Translations under genes and position numbers: made by a program | Shown: one piece after another, positions 42,233 to 52,442 of the stretch | Layout: every line of letters begins with the position of its first letter | Numbering within the stretch: the first letter of the stretch is position 1 | From: Pseudomonas sp. | Lineage (GTDB): Bacteria > Pseudomonadota > Gammaproteobacteria > Pseudomonadales > Pseudomonadaceae | Assembly (NCBI GenBank): GCA_030656145.1 | Contig: JAUSOF010000016.1 | Span: forward strand, 1 to 64,000 | Direction: 5' to 3' | Length of the DNA stretch: 64,000 nt | Notes under the pieces: model-generated | What the model was told of the DNA's origin: nothing | Seen by the model: only the letters and a program-made list of their open reading frames with translations | The model's database searches: none

Positions 42233-43510
42233 TCAGGCGTAGTAGTCGACCATGCCGCGCCCACTGCCGGACAAGCTGCCATTAGACTCTAAACCCAGGG
42301 GCGCAAGCTCCTCCTCACCCCCACCCAGCAGGTCATTGTCGCTCCCGTCACGCCCCCGGCCATCCCCGCCCTGCTCCTGACCCTGCCAGCCGCGATTGAG
42401 CGACTGATCAGAAACGTTCACATCGAGCAGGTTCATGCCTTGCTGGGCGAACATCTCGCGCAGCCGGTGCATCTGCCCTTCGAGGGCTTCACGCACCCCG
42501 GCATGGGCGCTGGCGAAGGTCACCTGGGTCTGCTCCTGATTGACACTGATGCGCACTTCGAGGCGCCCCAGTTCGGCCGGATCAAGCTGGATCTCGGCAG
42601 ACTTGAGGTTCTGGCTGGAGAGCAACATCACCCGATCCACTACCGCCTCACTCCAGCCGGCCTGCTGCATGGGTACCGGCTGGCCAGCCATTAGCCCGGC
42701 GCGGGGTGCTTGCGCGGTCTGCTGGGCAACTGCCTGACTCAGCGCACTAAGCCTGGCGACGAAGTTCTCCGGACGGGTATCGGCGGCGCTTTCCTTGAGC
42801 GCCTCCAGCCCCTGCGTGGTCAGTTCAAGCGCCGGCAGTTCAGCCTCAGGCTCTGCCTGCTGAGCGCCCATGGCCGCGATGGCGCTGGCAAAACTTTGCC
42901 CGGCGCTTTGTGCCGTTTGCGTCGCAACGCCGGCCGGGGTGCCCTGCTCGGCCACTGCAGCCTTGGCTTTGGCGCCCAATTCCAAGGCCATACGCACGGC
43001 AGGCAGTTGCTCCAGAGCATCCAGCTCGGGATCGCCGTTGGCAGCCGGCAACTGGGTCAGCGGCGACCAGGCACCCGGCAGTGCTGCAGTCATCAGTGGT
43101 TGCGTCTCGCCAGCGAGGCCCAAGCCTGCAGTCTCGTCGTCCAGCGGTTGCTGGCCGAGCATACCCAACGCAAGCAACGGATCGAGGGCAGGATCATCCA
43201 CGCCAGTCTCGCTCGGCAAAAGCTTGCCGCTATCGGCAAACTGCGACGGCTGGCTAGCCGTCGCAACCCCCGGTGTTGGCGAATTTTGCGCATCCTGCGC
43301 TGCCGGTTTCGCGTCGCGATTGGGCTTGGCAGACGTATCGCTGCGCTCTGCAGCTTTGGCCTGACGCTCCTTGGCAAATACCTGAGCAAAACTGGAAGCC
43401 TCGTTCCTGCGGGGCTCGGCCGGTTTTTCCGGGGCTTTGCCTGCAGACGTCTTCGGCTTTATTTGCGGTGTCGACCGGAGGAGTGGATCGGGGGCGACGG
43501 CCATGGGCAT
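42233..43510 (-). CDS. fliK: Flagellar hook-length control protein FliK
   Basis: C-terminal SAEIQLDPAELGRLEVRISVNQEQTQVTFASAHAGVREALEGQMHRLREMFAQQGMNLLDVNV. Confidence 0.95.
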   Translation of the reverse strand: MPMAVAPDPLLRSTPQIKPKTSAGKAPEKPAEPRRNEASSFAQVFAKERQAKAAERSDTSAKPNRDAKPAAQDAQNSPTPGVATASQPSQFADSGKLLPSETGVDDPALDPLLALGMLGQQPLDDETAGLGLAGETQPLMTAALPGAWSPLTQLPAANGDPELDALEQLPAVRMALELGAKAKAAVAEQGTPAGVATQTAQSAGQSFASAIAAMGAQQAEPEAELPALELTTQGLEALKESAADTRPENFVARLSALSQAVAQQTAQAPRAGLMAGQPVPMQQAGWSEAVVDRVMLLSSQNLKSAEIQLDPAELGRLEVRISVNQEQTQVTFASAHAGVREALEGQMHRLREMFAQQGMNLLDVNVSDQSLNRGWQGQEQGGDGRGRDGSDNDLLGGGEEELAPLGLESNGSLSGSGRGMVDYYA

Positions 43511-43543
43511 TCTCCATTCAAATGGGGGCGTGCCATAGCTTTA

Positions 43544-43557
43544 GCAAAGGCCGGGCC
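43544..43557 (-). promoter_or_regulatory. Putative sigma54 promoter of fliK
   Basis: Minus strand TTGGCCCGGCCTTTGCTAA (GG-N10-GC). Confidence 0.65.
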
Positions 43558-43612
43558 AAGTTACTGGCAGCGGGGCATGAACAATGGACAAGCGGCCCCT
43601 TGAGCGCCGTCT

Positions 43613-43966
43613 TTACGCCGTATAACGCTGACGCTCGGACTTGAACAAAATGCGCACGATGGCAAATTCACGCTCGATCTGCTCGATCAGCTCGGGCGCC
43701 TCGGCCAACAGCTCGCGCCGGCCGACTTCTTCGAGTTGCTTGCACAAACCGGCAAGTATGGGCGCCCCCATGTTGCTACAACTGCCTTTGAAGCAGTGCG
43801 CGGCCAGACGCAGGCTGTGCGCGTCGGCCTTACTCATGGCTTGACGCAACAAGCGCAGGCGCTCTTCGGAATCAGTCAGGTAGGTATCCAGCAACACCGG
43901 ATACTCATCTTCCATGACATCCTGCAACGCGGTCAGTACCGCGCTATCGAGATGAAGATCTGACAT
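43613..43966 (-). CDS. Hpt (histidine phosphotransfer) domain protein, HptB-like
   Basis: LRLAAHCFKGSCSNMGAPILAGLCKQLEE. Confidence 0.88.
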   Translation of the reverse strand: MSDLHLDSAVLTALQDVMEDEYPVLLDTYLTDSEERLRLLRQAMSKADAHSLRLAAHCFKGSCSNMGAPILAGLCKQLEEVGRRELLAEAPELIEQIEREFAIVRILFKSERQRYTA

Positions 43967-43996
43967 ATGCTCGCTCCCTGATCATCAGCCAGGGGA

Positions 43997-45694
43997 TTAT
44001 GCCCCAGCCAACCAGGAAAACTCCACGCTGACACCCCGGCCATCCTCTGCCCAGGAGCAACGCTCGCTCAACTGGCGAACCAGCATCAGGCCGCGCCCAC
44101 ACAGACGGTCGACGCGCAGTTTATCCTCAAGGACCGCCTGCACATCGAACCCCGCACCACTGTCTTCGACCCGCACAGTCAGACGCCCACCGCCAGGCTC
44201 GGGAACCAGTTGCAGATGGAAGCGCACATAACCCTGGTGCAACTCGGCCAGTTTTGCGCTGCGCTGCTGGTAATACTCGGCAAAGCCTTCGACATCGCAC
44301 TTCAAGCTCGAATCCAGGCCCAGCACTCCATGCTCCAAGGCATTCGAGTAAAGCTCGGCCAGCACGCTGTACAACGCGCCGCCCTGGGGCCGCAAGCCTT
44401 CAACCTCGAGCAACAATTGCAGCAGCAACGGCAACGGATTGAAACGGCGTAGGGTTTCGCCACGGAACTCGAAGCTCGCCGACCAATCCAGCGGGCTGTT
44501 CTGACCACTGCCGGTGAAGGTCAGCGGCCCACGATTCAGGCTGCCCTCCTCGACCATGCTGACTTCAACCAGGCTGACGTCGTCCTGTTGTTCGCCACGA
44601 AAACTCAGCAGCGCCTGCTGCATTTCCGCGAACAGCTGTGACGGCTGTCGATTGGCGGCGAACACCCGCAGCAAGCGCATCTCGCCGAACAGCTCGCCCT
44701 GTTGATTGGACGCCTCCATTACGCCATCGGTCATCAGGAAAACCCGGTCACCCACCTCCAGCGGGAATACCTCATAACGATCATTGAACGCCGTAGGCTC
44801 CAAAATCCCCAACGGCAAATGACGCGACACCAGGGGTACCCGCTCACCGCCATTGGCGCGCAGCAGATAACCATCCGGCAAGCCGCCGCTCCACACCTCG
44901 ACAACCCGGCGCTGGAAGCTGATATTGAGCAGGGTGGCACAACAGAACACACCCAGCGGCAGGATGCGTTTGAGCTTGGCGTTGATCTCGCGCACGATCT
45001 CCGGCAGCGAATAACCCTTGGCCGTCATGCCATAGAACACCTCGGCCAGCGGCATGGCGCCAATCGCCGCCGGCAGGCCATGGCCGGTAAAATCGCCGAG
45101 CAGCACGTGCATGCCACCGGAAGGTTTGAATGCTGCGAGCAGCAGGTCGCCATTGAACAGGGCAAAAGGCGATTGCAGGTAGCGGATATTCGGTGCGGCG
45201 AGGCAGCCGGAATGCGCCACCTTGTCGAACACCGCCTTGGCCACGCGCTGCTCGTTGAGCAGGTACTCGTTGTGCCGGGCTATCAGGTCGCGCTGTTGCC
45301 GCACGGTATCCTGCAGGCGACGCAAGCGGTCCATGGCATTGATTTTTGCTTCCAGGATCACCCGGTTGTAGGGTTTGGCGAGAAAGTCATCGCCGCCCGC
45401 CTCCAGGCAACGCACCAGCGCTTCGCCTTCGGTCAAGGAGGTCAGAAAGATGATCGGCACCAGCTCATCGCCGGCTGCCTGCTTGATCCGCCGCGCTGCC
45501 TCGAAGCCGTCCATGACCGGCATCAGCGCATCCATCAACACCAATTGCGGGCGCTCCTGCTCGAACAGCGCAACCGCTTCCAAGCCATTGCTGGCTGTCA
45601 GGCTGCGATGCCCCTGACGGCTGACAATGGTCGACAACAGCATGCGGTCAGCAGCATTGTCCTCGGCAATCAGAATCGACAGACGCGGGGGCAT
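43997..45694 (-). CDS. Response regulator with PP2C-type phosphatase and C-terminal ATPase-like domain (HsbR-like)
   Basis: Receiver ILIAEDNAADRMLLSTIV; SpoIIE/PP2C GDFTGHGLPAAIGAMPLAEVFYGM; C-terminal HATPase-like LYSNALEHGVLGLD. Confidence 0.9.
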   Translation of the reverse strand: MPPRLSILIAEDNAADRMLLSTIVSRQGHRSLTASNGLEAVALFEQERPQLVLMDALMPVMDGFEAARRIKQAAGDELVPIIFLTSLTEGEALVRCLEAGGDDFLAKPYNRVILEAKINAMDRLRRLQDTVRQQRDLIARHNEYLLNEQRVAKAVFDKVAHSGCLAAPNIRYLQSPFALFNGDLLLAAFKPSGGMHVLLGDFTGHGLPAAIGAMPLAEVFYGMTAKGYSLPEIVREINAKLKRILPLGVFCCATLLNISFQRRVVEVWSGGLPDGYLLRANGGERVPLVSRHLPLGILEPTAFNDRYEVFPLEVGDRVFLMTDGVMEASNQQGELFGEMRLLRVFAANRQPSQLFAEMQQALLSFRGEQQDDVSLVEVSMVEEGSLNRGPLTFTGSGQNSPLDWSASFEFRGETLRRFNPLPLLLQLLLEVEGLRPQGGALYSVLAELYSNALEHGVLGLDSSLKCDVEGFAEYYQQRSAKLAELHQGYVRFHLQLVPEPGGGRLTVRVEDSGAGFDVQAVLEDKLRVDRLCGRGLMLVRQLSERCSWAEDGRGVSVEFSWLAGA

Positions 45695-45709
45695 AGTTCA
45701 AAACTCTGG

Positions 45710-46015
45710 TTAAGAGATCTGGAACAGCTGTTCGAAATTGGAGATGGAGAGGATTTTGCGAACGTCAGGATTGCAGTTGAGCAAACGGATTTGCGCACGA
45801 TCACCACCCGCATGATCACGCAATAACAGCAACATCCCCAGCGCCGAACTGTCTAGATAGGTCGTCCCCTTGAGGTCCACCACATAGCGCTTGGGGCTGA
45901 AATCGACGCGTTCGTAAGCATCACGAAATTCCTGGTGCGCGCCGAAATCGAAACGTCCCTGAATCACAATGGTCAACTCTTGCCCATCAGGCGAAGGCAG
46001 CGAGGTAATGGCCAT
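45710..46015 (-). CDS. STAS-domain anti-sigma factor antagonist (HsbA-like)
   Basis: LTIVIQGRFDFGAHQEFRDAYERVDFSPKRYVVDLKGTTYLDSSALGMLLLLRDHAGG. Confidence 0.92.
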   Translation of the reverse strand: MAITSLPSPDGQELTIVIQGRFDFGAHQEFRDAYERVDFSPKRYVVDLKGTTYLDSSALGMLLLLRDHAGGDRAQIRLLNCNPDVRKILSISNFEQLFQIS

Positions 46016-46154
46016 GCATAACTCCTTAATCCAGCAGAACAGTCGATCGTACCCCAGGCACCGCTGCACGATTGTTATCGCGCCTGATCAAGCCTGAGAG
46101 CACAACCCTTATAAAGCAGATGTAGCACTCGCCAGCGCCTGCGGCAACAAACAA

Positions 46155-46604
46155 TCAAGCCGAATCATCTCGGCGTATGCGTTGTGATAGTTCATCGAGG
46201 AGTTTTTGTTCGCGTTTATCAGCACTCAAACGTGCTTCTTCCTGATAGCGCTTCACCAACTTGCGTAGGCCTTCGAGGCGAGCGTAACGCTGCTGCCAAA
46301 CCTCGCGCACCTTATGCAGATTGTTGTCATGCCAGGCCAAGGTCTGGCGCTGCTGGCCGATGGCGGTTTCCAGTTGGGAAAGAAATCGCTGATAGTTCAT
46401 CAACCACTGCCCGGAGACCCCACGCTGACCTTCAGTAATCCACTGCTGCTGATAATCGCCGCGGTAATGCTCCAACTCGCCCAGCTTGACCTGCGCCTGA
46501 TTCAGCAACCCCTGACAGTGCCCAAGCTGCATGGCAGCCTCTCGCTCGGCCCGCTCGGCCATGACGATAACCGGCGCCAGACGCGCAGCGCGGCTGTTCG
46601 ACAC
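46155..46604 (-). CDS. fliJ: Flagellar export chaperone FliJ
   Basis: Coiled coil protein immediately downstream of fliI. Confidence 0.93.
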   Translation of the reverse strand: MSNSRAARLAPVIVMAERAEREAAMQLGHCQGLLNQAQVKLGELEHYRGDYQQQWITEGQRGVSGQWLMNYQRFLSQLETAIGQQRQTLAWHDNNLHKVREVWQQRYARLEGLRKLVKRYQEEARLSADKREQKLLDELSQRIRRDDSA

Positions 46605-47969
46605 TTAGCGGCCCGGCGCGATATTGGGATTGAAGGACGCCGCCAGCAGCGCGCTGCTGCGTTCCAGGCTCTCGCTTTCACCTAAGCCCTGGCGCAGATA
46701 GCTGACCATCGCCGGCTGCCGGGCAATGGCCAGATCGGTATCGGCATCGCCACCGGGCACATAGGCGCCGACGCTGATCAAGTCACGGCTCTGCTGATAG
46801 CGCGCCCACAACTGCTTGAAGCGCTGCGCGCTGCGCTGATGCTCGCTGGTCACCACTTGCGGCATGACCCGACTGATCGAGGCTTCGATATCGATAGCCG
46901 GGTAATGCCCCTCTTCCGCCAGGCGCCGCGACAGCACGATATGGCCGTCGAGTACGCCGCGCGCAGCATCGGCAATCGGGTCCTGCTGATCGTCACCTTC
47001 ACTCAAAACCGTATAAAACGCCGTGATCGAACCGCCGCCCTCCTCGGCATTACCGGCACGTTCGACCAGTCTCGGCAGCTTGGCAAACACCGACGGCGGA
47101 TAGCCCTTGGTCGCCGGCGGCTCGCCAATGGCCAGGGCAATCTCGCGCTGGGCCTGGGCGAAACGGGTCAGCGAATCCATCAACAACAAGACGTTCTTGC
47201 CCTTGTCGCGAAAGTATTCGGCGATACGCGTGCAATACATCGCCGCCCGCAAACGCATCAACGGCGCATCGTCCGCAGGCGAGGCGACCACCACAGAGCG
47301 CTTGATACCCTCAGTACCGAGAATTTCGTCGATGAACTCCTTGACCTCGCGACCACGCTCGCCAATCAGACCGACCACGATGATATCGGCCTCGGTAAAA
47401 CGCGTCATCATGCCCAACAGCACGCTCTTGCCCACGCCAGTACCGGCGAACAGGCCAATACGCTGGCCGCGGCCGACCGTGAGCAGGCCATTGATACTGC
47501 GAATCCCGACATCCAGTGGCTGGCTGATCGGGTGGCGCTTCAGCGGGTTGATCGTCGGCCCATCCATCGGCACCCAGTCTTCAGCCTTCATCCCGCCCTT
47601 GCCGTCCAGTGCGCGCCCGGTGCCGTCAAGTACCCGGCCCAGCATCGACTTGCCCATCGGCAGGCGCCCGCTGTCGGGTAGCGGCACCACCCGCGCCCCT
47701 GGCGCGATACCGGCCAGGCTGCCGACCGGCATCAGGTAACTCTTGCCGTTGGAGAAACCCATCACCTCGGCCTCGACCTGCACCGGGTGGTAACTGTCAT
47801 CGTTGATCACCAGGCAGCGGCTGCCAAGAGCGGCGCGCAGGCCTTCGGCTTCCATGGTCAGGCCGACCATACGCTGCAAGCGCCCCTCGACCACGGGCTG
47901 GCTGGGCAACTGCACCACATCGCTGTAGCCGGCCAGACGCTTGGCGAAACTGGTGCGTTCAAGGCGCAT
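46605..47969 (-). CDS. fliI: Flagellar export ATPase FliI
   Basis: [42 protein letters not shown]; start at 47969 ([15 protein letters not shown]). Confidence 0.97.
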   Translation of the reverse strand: MRLERTSFAKRLAGYSDVVQLPSQPVVEGRLQRMVGLTMEAEGLRAALGSRCLVINDDSYHPVQVEAEVMGFSNGKSYLMPVGSLAGIAPGARVVPLPDSGRLPMGKSMLGRVLDGTGRALDGKGGMKAEDWVPMDGPTINPLKRHPISQPLDVGIRSINGLLTVGRGQRIGLFAGTGVGKSVLLGMMTRFTEADIIVVGLIGERGREVKEFIDEILGTEGIKRSVVVASPADDAPLMRLRAAMYCTRIAEYFRDKGKNVLLLMDSLTRFAQAQREIALAIGEPPATKGYPPSVFAKLPRLVERAGNAEEGGGSITAFYTVLSEGDDQQDPIADAARGVLDGHIVLSRRLAEEGHYPAIDIEASISRVMPQVVTSEHQRSAQRFKQLWARYQQSRDLISVGAYVPGGDADTDLAIARQPAMVSYLRQGLGESESLERSSALLAASFNPNIAPGR

Positions 47970-48765
47970 GTACGGGCGCCTCGACCGCATCGAGATCAAG
48001 CTGAATGTCTGCAGGAACGGGGGTTGTGACTTGCTCGCGCTGCTGCTCGAACAACTGCTGCAGCGCCTGGCTGAGGCGCGTCTCGATGCTCGCATCAATA
48101 CGACTGTGCTCAGTCTCGACCCGACAACCGCCGGGCAACAGAGCTTCGTCCTCGACAATCCGCCAGGTCTCCTCGTGGCGCTCACGCAGGGCCTTGACCA
48201 TCTCGAAGTCCTGCGGGTTTAGCTGAATACGTACATTGCTGGCGCCCATGGGCAGCAACTTGAGGGCCTCGCGCAAAACCTGACGAATCTGGCTGGAATC
48301 GATGCTCAGTTCGCGCTGGATCACCTCGCGGGCCATGTGGCTGACCAGATTCACCAGCGCCACTTCAAGCTGTTGATCCTGCTCGGCAATGGGCTCGAAC
48401 AGCTGCTGCATCAACTGCTCCACCGCAAGCATTTTGCTGGCCAGTGCAACATCGGCTTCCTGCTTGGCCTTCAGCTGACCGCCGTGATAGCCGTCCTTCT
48501 CGCCCGCAGCGAAGCCTTCGTTGTAGGCGTCCTGGCGAATTGCTTCCAGCTCATCCAGCGTCAACGGTTTGACATCTTCCAGGGCCACGTCTTCGGACTC
48601 GACTGACAGCCCCTGGGCGCCGGCGTCCTCGGCGGCACCGGCCGCGCTCGCTGGATCAGCCGCGGCATCCTCGACATGCGGGTCGAAACTGGGCAAGGCC
48701 CAGCGGTCGATAACGCTGATGTCCTGGGCGCGAATCAACTCGCTGGGCGCTTCCTTGGGGGTCAT
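47959..48765 (-). CDS. fliH: Flagellar assembly protein FliH
   Basis: [23 protein letters not shown]...; between fliG and fliI. Confidence 0.95.
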   Translation of the reverse strand: MTPKEAPSELIRAQDISVIDRWALPSFDPHVEDAAADPASAAGAAEDAGAQGLSVESEDVALEDVKPLTLDELEAIRQDAYNEGFAAGEKDGYHGGQLKAKQEADVALASKMLAVEQLMQQLFEPIAEQDQQLEVALVNLVSHMAREVIQRELSIDSSQIRQVLREALKLLPMGASNVRIQLNPQDFEMVKALRERHEETWRIVEDEALLPGGCRVETEHSRIDASIETRLSQALQQLFEQQREQVTTPVPADIQLDLDAVEAPVHAP

Positions 48766-48780
48766 GCCGATCTTCTCCGG

Positions 48781-49803
48781 TTAAACCATCTCTTCGCCAC
48801 CCTTGCCACCAAGGACAATTTCCCCAGCTTCGGCCATGCGCCGGGCAATGGTGAGAATTTCTTTCTGCGCCGTTTCCACGTCGCTGACCCGCACCGGGCC
48901 CTTGGCTTCCAGATCGTCGCGCAGCAACTCGGCGGCACGCTTGGACATGTTCTTGAAGACCTTTTCCTTGATTGCCTCGTCCGCCCCCTTGAGTGCCAAC
49001 ACCAACACATCGGAAGAAACCTCGCGCATCAACGCCTGGATACCGCGGTCGTCGACCTCGGCGAGGTTGTCGAAGACAAACATCAGGTCTTCGATCTGCG
49101 ACGACAGGTCTTCGTCGACCTCGCGGATCGAGTCCATCAACTGGCCTTCGATCGAGCTGTCGAGGTAGTTCATGATGTCGGCGGCGCGCTTGACTCCACC
49201 CATGGTGGCGCGAGTGCTGCTGGAGTTGCCGGAGAATTGCTTCTCGAGAATCAGATTGAGTTCCTTGAGCGCCGCCGGCTGCACGGTATTCAACGAGGAC
49301 ACACGCAAAACGATATCCAGCCGCACCTTGTGATCGAAATGCCCAAGCACTTCACCAGCCTGATCGGGGTCGAGGTAGGCGACCACAATGGCCTGAATTT
49401 GCGGATGCTCGTAACGAATCACGTCGGCCACCGCACGCGGTTCCATCCACTTCAGGCTGTCCAGGCCGCTGGTACTGCCGCCGAGCAGAATACGGTCGAT
49501 CAGGTTGCCGGCTTTGTCTTCGCCCAACGCCTGGGTCAGCATCTTGCGGATATAACCGTCAGCACCTACGCCCAAGCTGGTCTGGTCGCCGACGATCTCG
49601 ACGAACTCACCCATCACCTGCTCGACCTGCTCGCGGTGCACGTTGCGCATGCCGGCCATGGCCACGCCGACCCGCTGCACTTCCTTCGGCCCAAGGTGGC
49701 GCAGCACCTGCGCGGCATCGGTTTCACCGAGCGACAGCAAGAGGATCGCGGCCTTCTCGACCTTGTTCAATTTGGCAGCTGTTCGGTTATCACTCATCGG
49801 CAT
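48781..49803 (-). CDS. fliG: Flagellar motor switch protein FliG
   Basis: KAAILLLSLGETDAAQVLRHLGPKEVQRVGVAMAG. Confidence 0.98.
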   Translation of the reverse strand: MPMSDNRTAAKLNKVEKAAILLLSLGETDAAQVLRHLGPKEVQRVGVAMAGMRNVHREQVEQVMGEFVEIVGDQTSLGVGADGYIRKMLTQALGEDKAGNLIDRILLGGSTSGLDSLKWMEPRAVADVIRYEHPQIQAIVVAYLDPDQAGEVLGHFDHKVRLDIVLRVSSLNTVQPAALKELNLILEKQFSGNSSSTRATMGGVKRAADIMNYLDSSIEGQLMDSIREVDEDLSSQIEDLMFVFDNLAEVDDRGIQALMREVSSDVLVLALKGADEAIKEKVFKNMSKRAAELLRDDLEAKGPVRVSDVETAQKEILTIARRMAEAGEIVLGGKGGEEMV

Positions 49804-51583
49804 TGATCCACTCTTTGACCACCTGGGCGACCCGACCTGGATCTTCCGCTACCAGGCTCTTGATTGCATTCAGCTGTGCATCATACCCCTCGCTCGGGCT
49901 CGGCAGGAGGATGCTTTGCGAGCCACCGAGACTGACCCGATCGGCCGCCAGCTCGCTGTCCAGGCCACCCATCTCGCCCAGATCGACATCGCCATTGCGA
50001 CCGCCAGCCGAAAGCTCCCGACCTTTACCACCGTTGGTGATGTTGTTCAGCACCGGGCGCAACACGCCGAAGACCAACACCAGGATGAACAACACGCCGA
50101 GCACTTGCTTGACCACGTCCCAGAACCAGGGCTGGGTATAGAACGGAATCTCGATGATTTCCTCACCAAGAACCGCAGTGAACGGCGTATTGATCACGCT
50201 CACACTATCGCCGCGGCTAGCGTCAAAGCCGACCGAATCCTGTACCAGCCGGGTGAAGCGCGCCAGTTCGTCGACAGTCCAGGGCGCACGGCTGACTTCG
50301 CCGGTTGCTGCGTCCAACTTGAACTGATCGTCGACCACCACCGCTACCGACAAACGGCGCAGACGGCCCTGCTGCTGCTTGGTGTAGCTGATCGAACGAT
50401 CCAGCTCAAAGTTACGGGTCGACTGCTCGCGCTTGTCCGCCGGGAAAGGCGCCAGCATCGGCTGACCGGTTACGGGGTCCATAACCTGCTGGCCATTGAC
50501 GTCCACCAGCGGTTGACCCGCGGCAATCGCTCCGCCAGCCGCGCCAGCACCGCCAGCCTGCTCAGGCGCTGCAGCTGCGCCTGGCGGCTGATTGGCAAGC
50601 GCGCCCGGCACACCCTGCGGTGACAGGCCGCTGGTACGCTGCTCGTTGACCTGTTGTTCGCTGCGCAGCGCCGGCTGATCAGGGTTGAACATTTCCGAGG
50701 TCGACTCGACCGCACTGAAGTCGACATCGGCCGACACTTCGGCCTTGTAGCGCCCAGCACCGAGCACCGGCTGCAGGATATTGTGCACCCGCTGAGTGAG
50801 CATGCCCTCCATCCGCCGGCTGTAGTCGAACTGCTTGCCGGCCATGCTCAGCGCTGACATCTCCTGCTGATCGGACAGCAGGTTGCCTTTCTGATCGACC
50901 ACCGTGACCTGGCCTTTATCCAGTTCAGGCACGCTGGTAGCCACCAGATTGATAATGGCCATCACCTGGCTCGGGTCCAGGCCGCGACCGGAATACAGCT
51001 CGACCAGCACCGAGGCACTGGGCTTGCGTTCGTCACGCACGAACACCGAGCTCTTAGGAATGGCCAGATGCACCCGCGCAGCCTTGACGTTATTGAGGCT
51101 GGACACGGTGCGCGCCAATTCGCCTTCCAGGCCACGGCGATAGCGGGTGGCTTCCATGAACTGGCTGGTGCCGAGGCCCTGCTCCTTGTCGAGAATTTCA
51201 AAACCGATGGTGTTATCACTTGGCGCCACACCGGCAGCAGCCAAACGCATCCGTGCCCGCCCCAGATCACTGGCCTTGACCAGCAGGGCACCTGAACTCG
51301 GCTCCACGGTGTAGCTGATATCGGCGGCGCCCAGGGTCTGCATGACCTGGGACGCATCCATCCCCTCCAGGCTGCCATACAGCGGACGATAGTCCGGCTG
51401 CTGCGACCAGAGCACCACAGCAAAACCAATCGCCACGCTGGCAGCCAGTCCGACCAGCAGGCCCAGCTGGCGCAGCATCGACATATCCGAGAGATTTTCC
51501 AGAAACGCCAAGCCGAATAGCGGCTTGCCCGAATCATCGCGAGCGGTAGTGGCGGGAACGTTTGTGGCGAGTGCGTCGGCCAT
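49790..51583 (-). CDS. fliF: Flagellar MS-ring protein FliF
   Basis: YRPLYGSLEGMDASQVMQTLGAADISYTVEPSSGALLVKASDLGRARMRLAAAG. Confidence 0.98.
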   Translation of the reverse strand: MADALATNVPATTARDDSGKPLFGLAFLENLSDMSMLRQLGLLVGLAASVAIGFAVVLWSQQPDYRPLYGSLEGMDASQVMQTLGAADISYTVEPSSGALLVKASDLGRARMRLAAAGVAPSDNTIGFEILDKEQGLGTSQFMEATRYRRGLEGELARTVSSLNNVKAARVHLAIPKSSVFVRDERKPSASVLVELYSGRGLDPSQVMAIINLVATSVPELDKGQVTVVDQKGNLLSDQQEMSALSMAGKQFDYSRRMEGMLTQRVHNILQPVLGAGRYKAEVSADVDFSAVESTSEMFNPDQPALRSEQQVNEQRTSGLSPQGVPGALANQPPGAAAAPEQAGGAGAAGGAIAAGQPLVDVNGQQVMDPVTGQPMLAPFPADKREQSTRNFELDRSISYTKQQQGRLRRLSVAVVVDDQFKLDAATGEVSRAPWTVDELARFTRLVQDSVGFDASRGDSVSVINTPFTAVLGEEIIEIPFYTQPWFWDVVKQVLGVLFILVLVFGVLRPVLNNITNGGKGRELSAGGRNGDVDLGEMGGLDSELAADRVSLGGSQSILLPSPSEGYDAQLNAIKSLVAEDPGRVAQVVKEWINADE

Positions 51584-51599
51584 GATTTAGAACCTACCC

Positions 51600-51929
51600 T
51601 TAAACCGGCATCTGCATGATGTCTTGATATGCCTGAACCAGCTTGTTGCGCACCTGGGTCATGGCCTGGAAAGACACACTGGCTTTCTGTGAGGCGATCA
51701 TCACGTCGCTCAAGTCCACGCCACTCTTGCCCATTTCAAAAGCCGTGGCCAGTTGGTTGGAGGCCTGCTGGGTTTCGTTGACCTTGTTCACCGCCTGGCC
51801 GAGCATATCCGAGAAACTCGGCGCACCGACCTCCGGAGCACTGGCGACCGGCTTCTGCCGCGCCATCGCCTCGGTCTGCATGGAACGCATTTCCAGCATC
51901 AAGCGATTGAATTCAATACCCTGGCTCAT
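51600..51929 (-). CDS. fliE: Flagellar hook-basal body protein FliE
   Basis: [71 protein letters not shown]. Confidence 0.98.
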   Translation of the reverse strand: MSQGIEFNRLMLEMRSMQTEAMARQKPVASAPEVGAPSFSDMLGQAVNKVNETQQASNQLATAFEMGKSGVDLSDVMIASQKASVSFQAMTQVRNKLVQAYQDIMQMPV

Positions 51930-51987
51930 GACCTACCTCCGCTGGCCGCGGTTTTTTGACACTACGCGGCTCTTGCCAAGGGAGGTT

Positions 51988-52001
51988 GCAACAAAGGTGC
52001 C
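51988..52001 (-). promoter_or_regulatory. Putative sigma54 promoter of fliE operon
   Basis: Minus strand CTGGCACCTTTGTTGCAA (near-consensus TGGCAC-N5-TTGC). Confidence 0.85.
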
Positions 52002-52039
52002 AGATAGCAGCAGCTACACGCTTTAAGCCCTATACGTCC

Positions 52040-52345
52040 GTAGGCTGGTGCTGAGCACAGCCCGCCGCGAAACCCAACACCGCGCCAGCAGCGCACGGCG
52101 CATTCCCGGATTCCAGCCAAATCCGTAGGCTGGGTTAGCGGCGCACGCCGATCTCAAGCACACCTCAAAGCCAACCCGCCGCGTAACCCAACACCGCGAC
52201 AATAGGCACAGTGCAATCACGGATTCCGGCCAAATCCGTAGGTTGGGTTAGCGGCGCATGCCGATCTCAAGCACACCTCAACGCCAACCCGCCGCGTAAC
52301 CCAACACCGCGCCAGCAGGCACGGCGCATTCCCGGATTCCGCTGG
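52040..52345. repeat. Tandem intergenic repeat (~113-bp period) in fliE-fleR spacer
   Basis: aatccgtagg(c/t)tgggttagcggcgca(c/t)gccgatctcaagcacacctcaa.gccaacccgccgcgtaacccaacaccgcg starting about 52120 and 52233. Confidence 0.9.
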
Positions 52346-52442
52346 CGCTTATCCAGGCTACGAACGGTCCACCCCGGCGAATACGGCATAACGCTGTCAC
52401 GGCCTGGCTTCGGCTCTTACTGGCCGCTTGTGGCTGCCAGCA

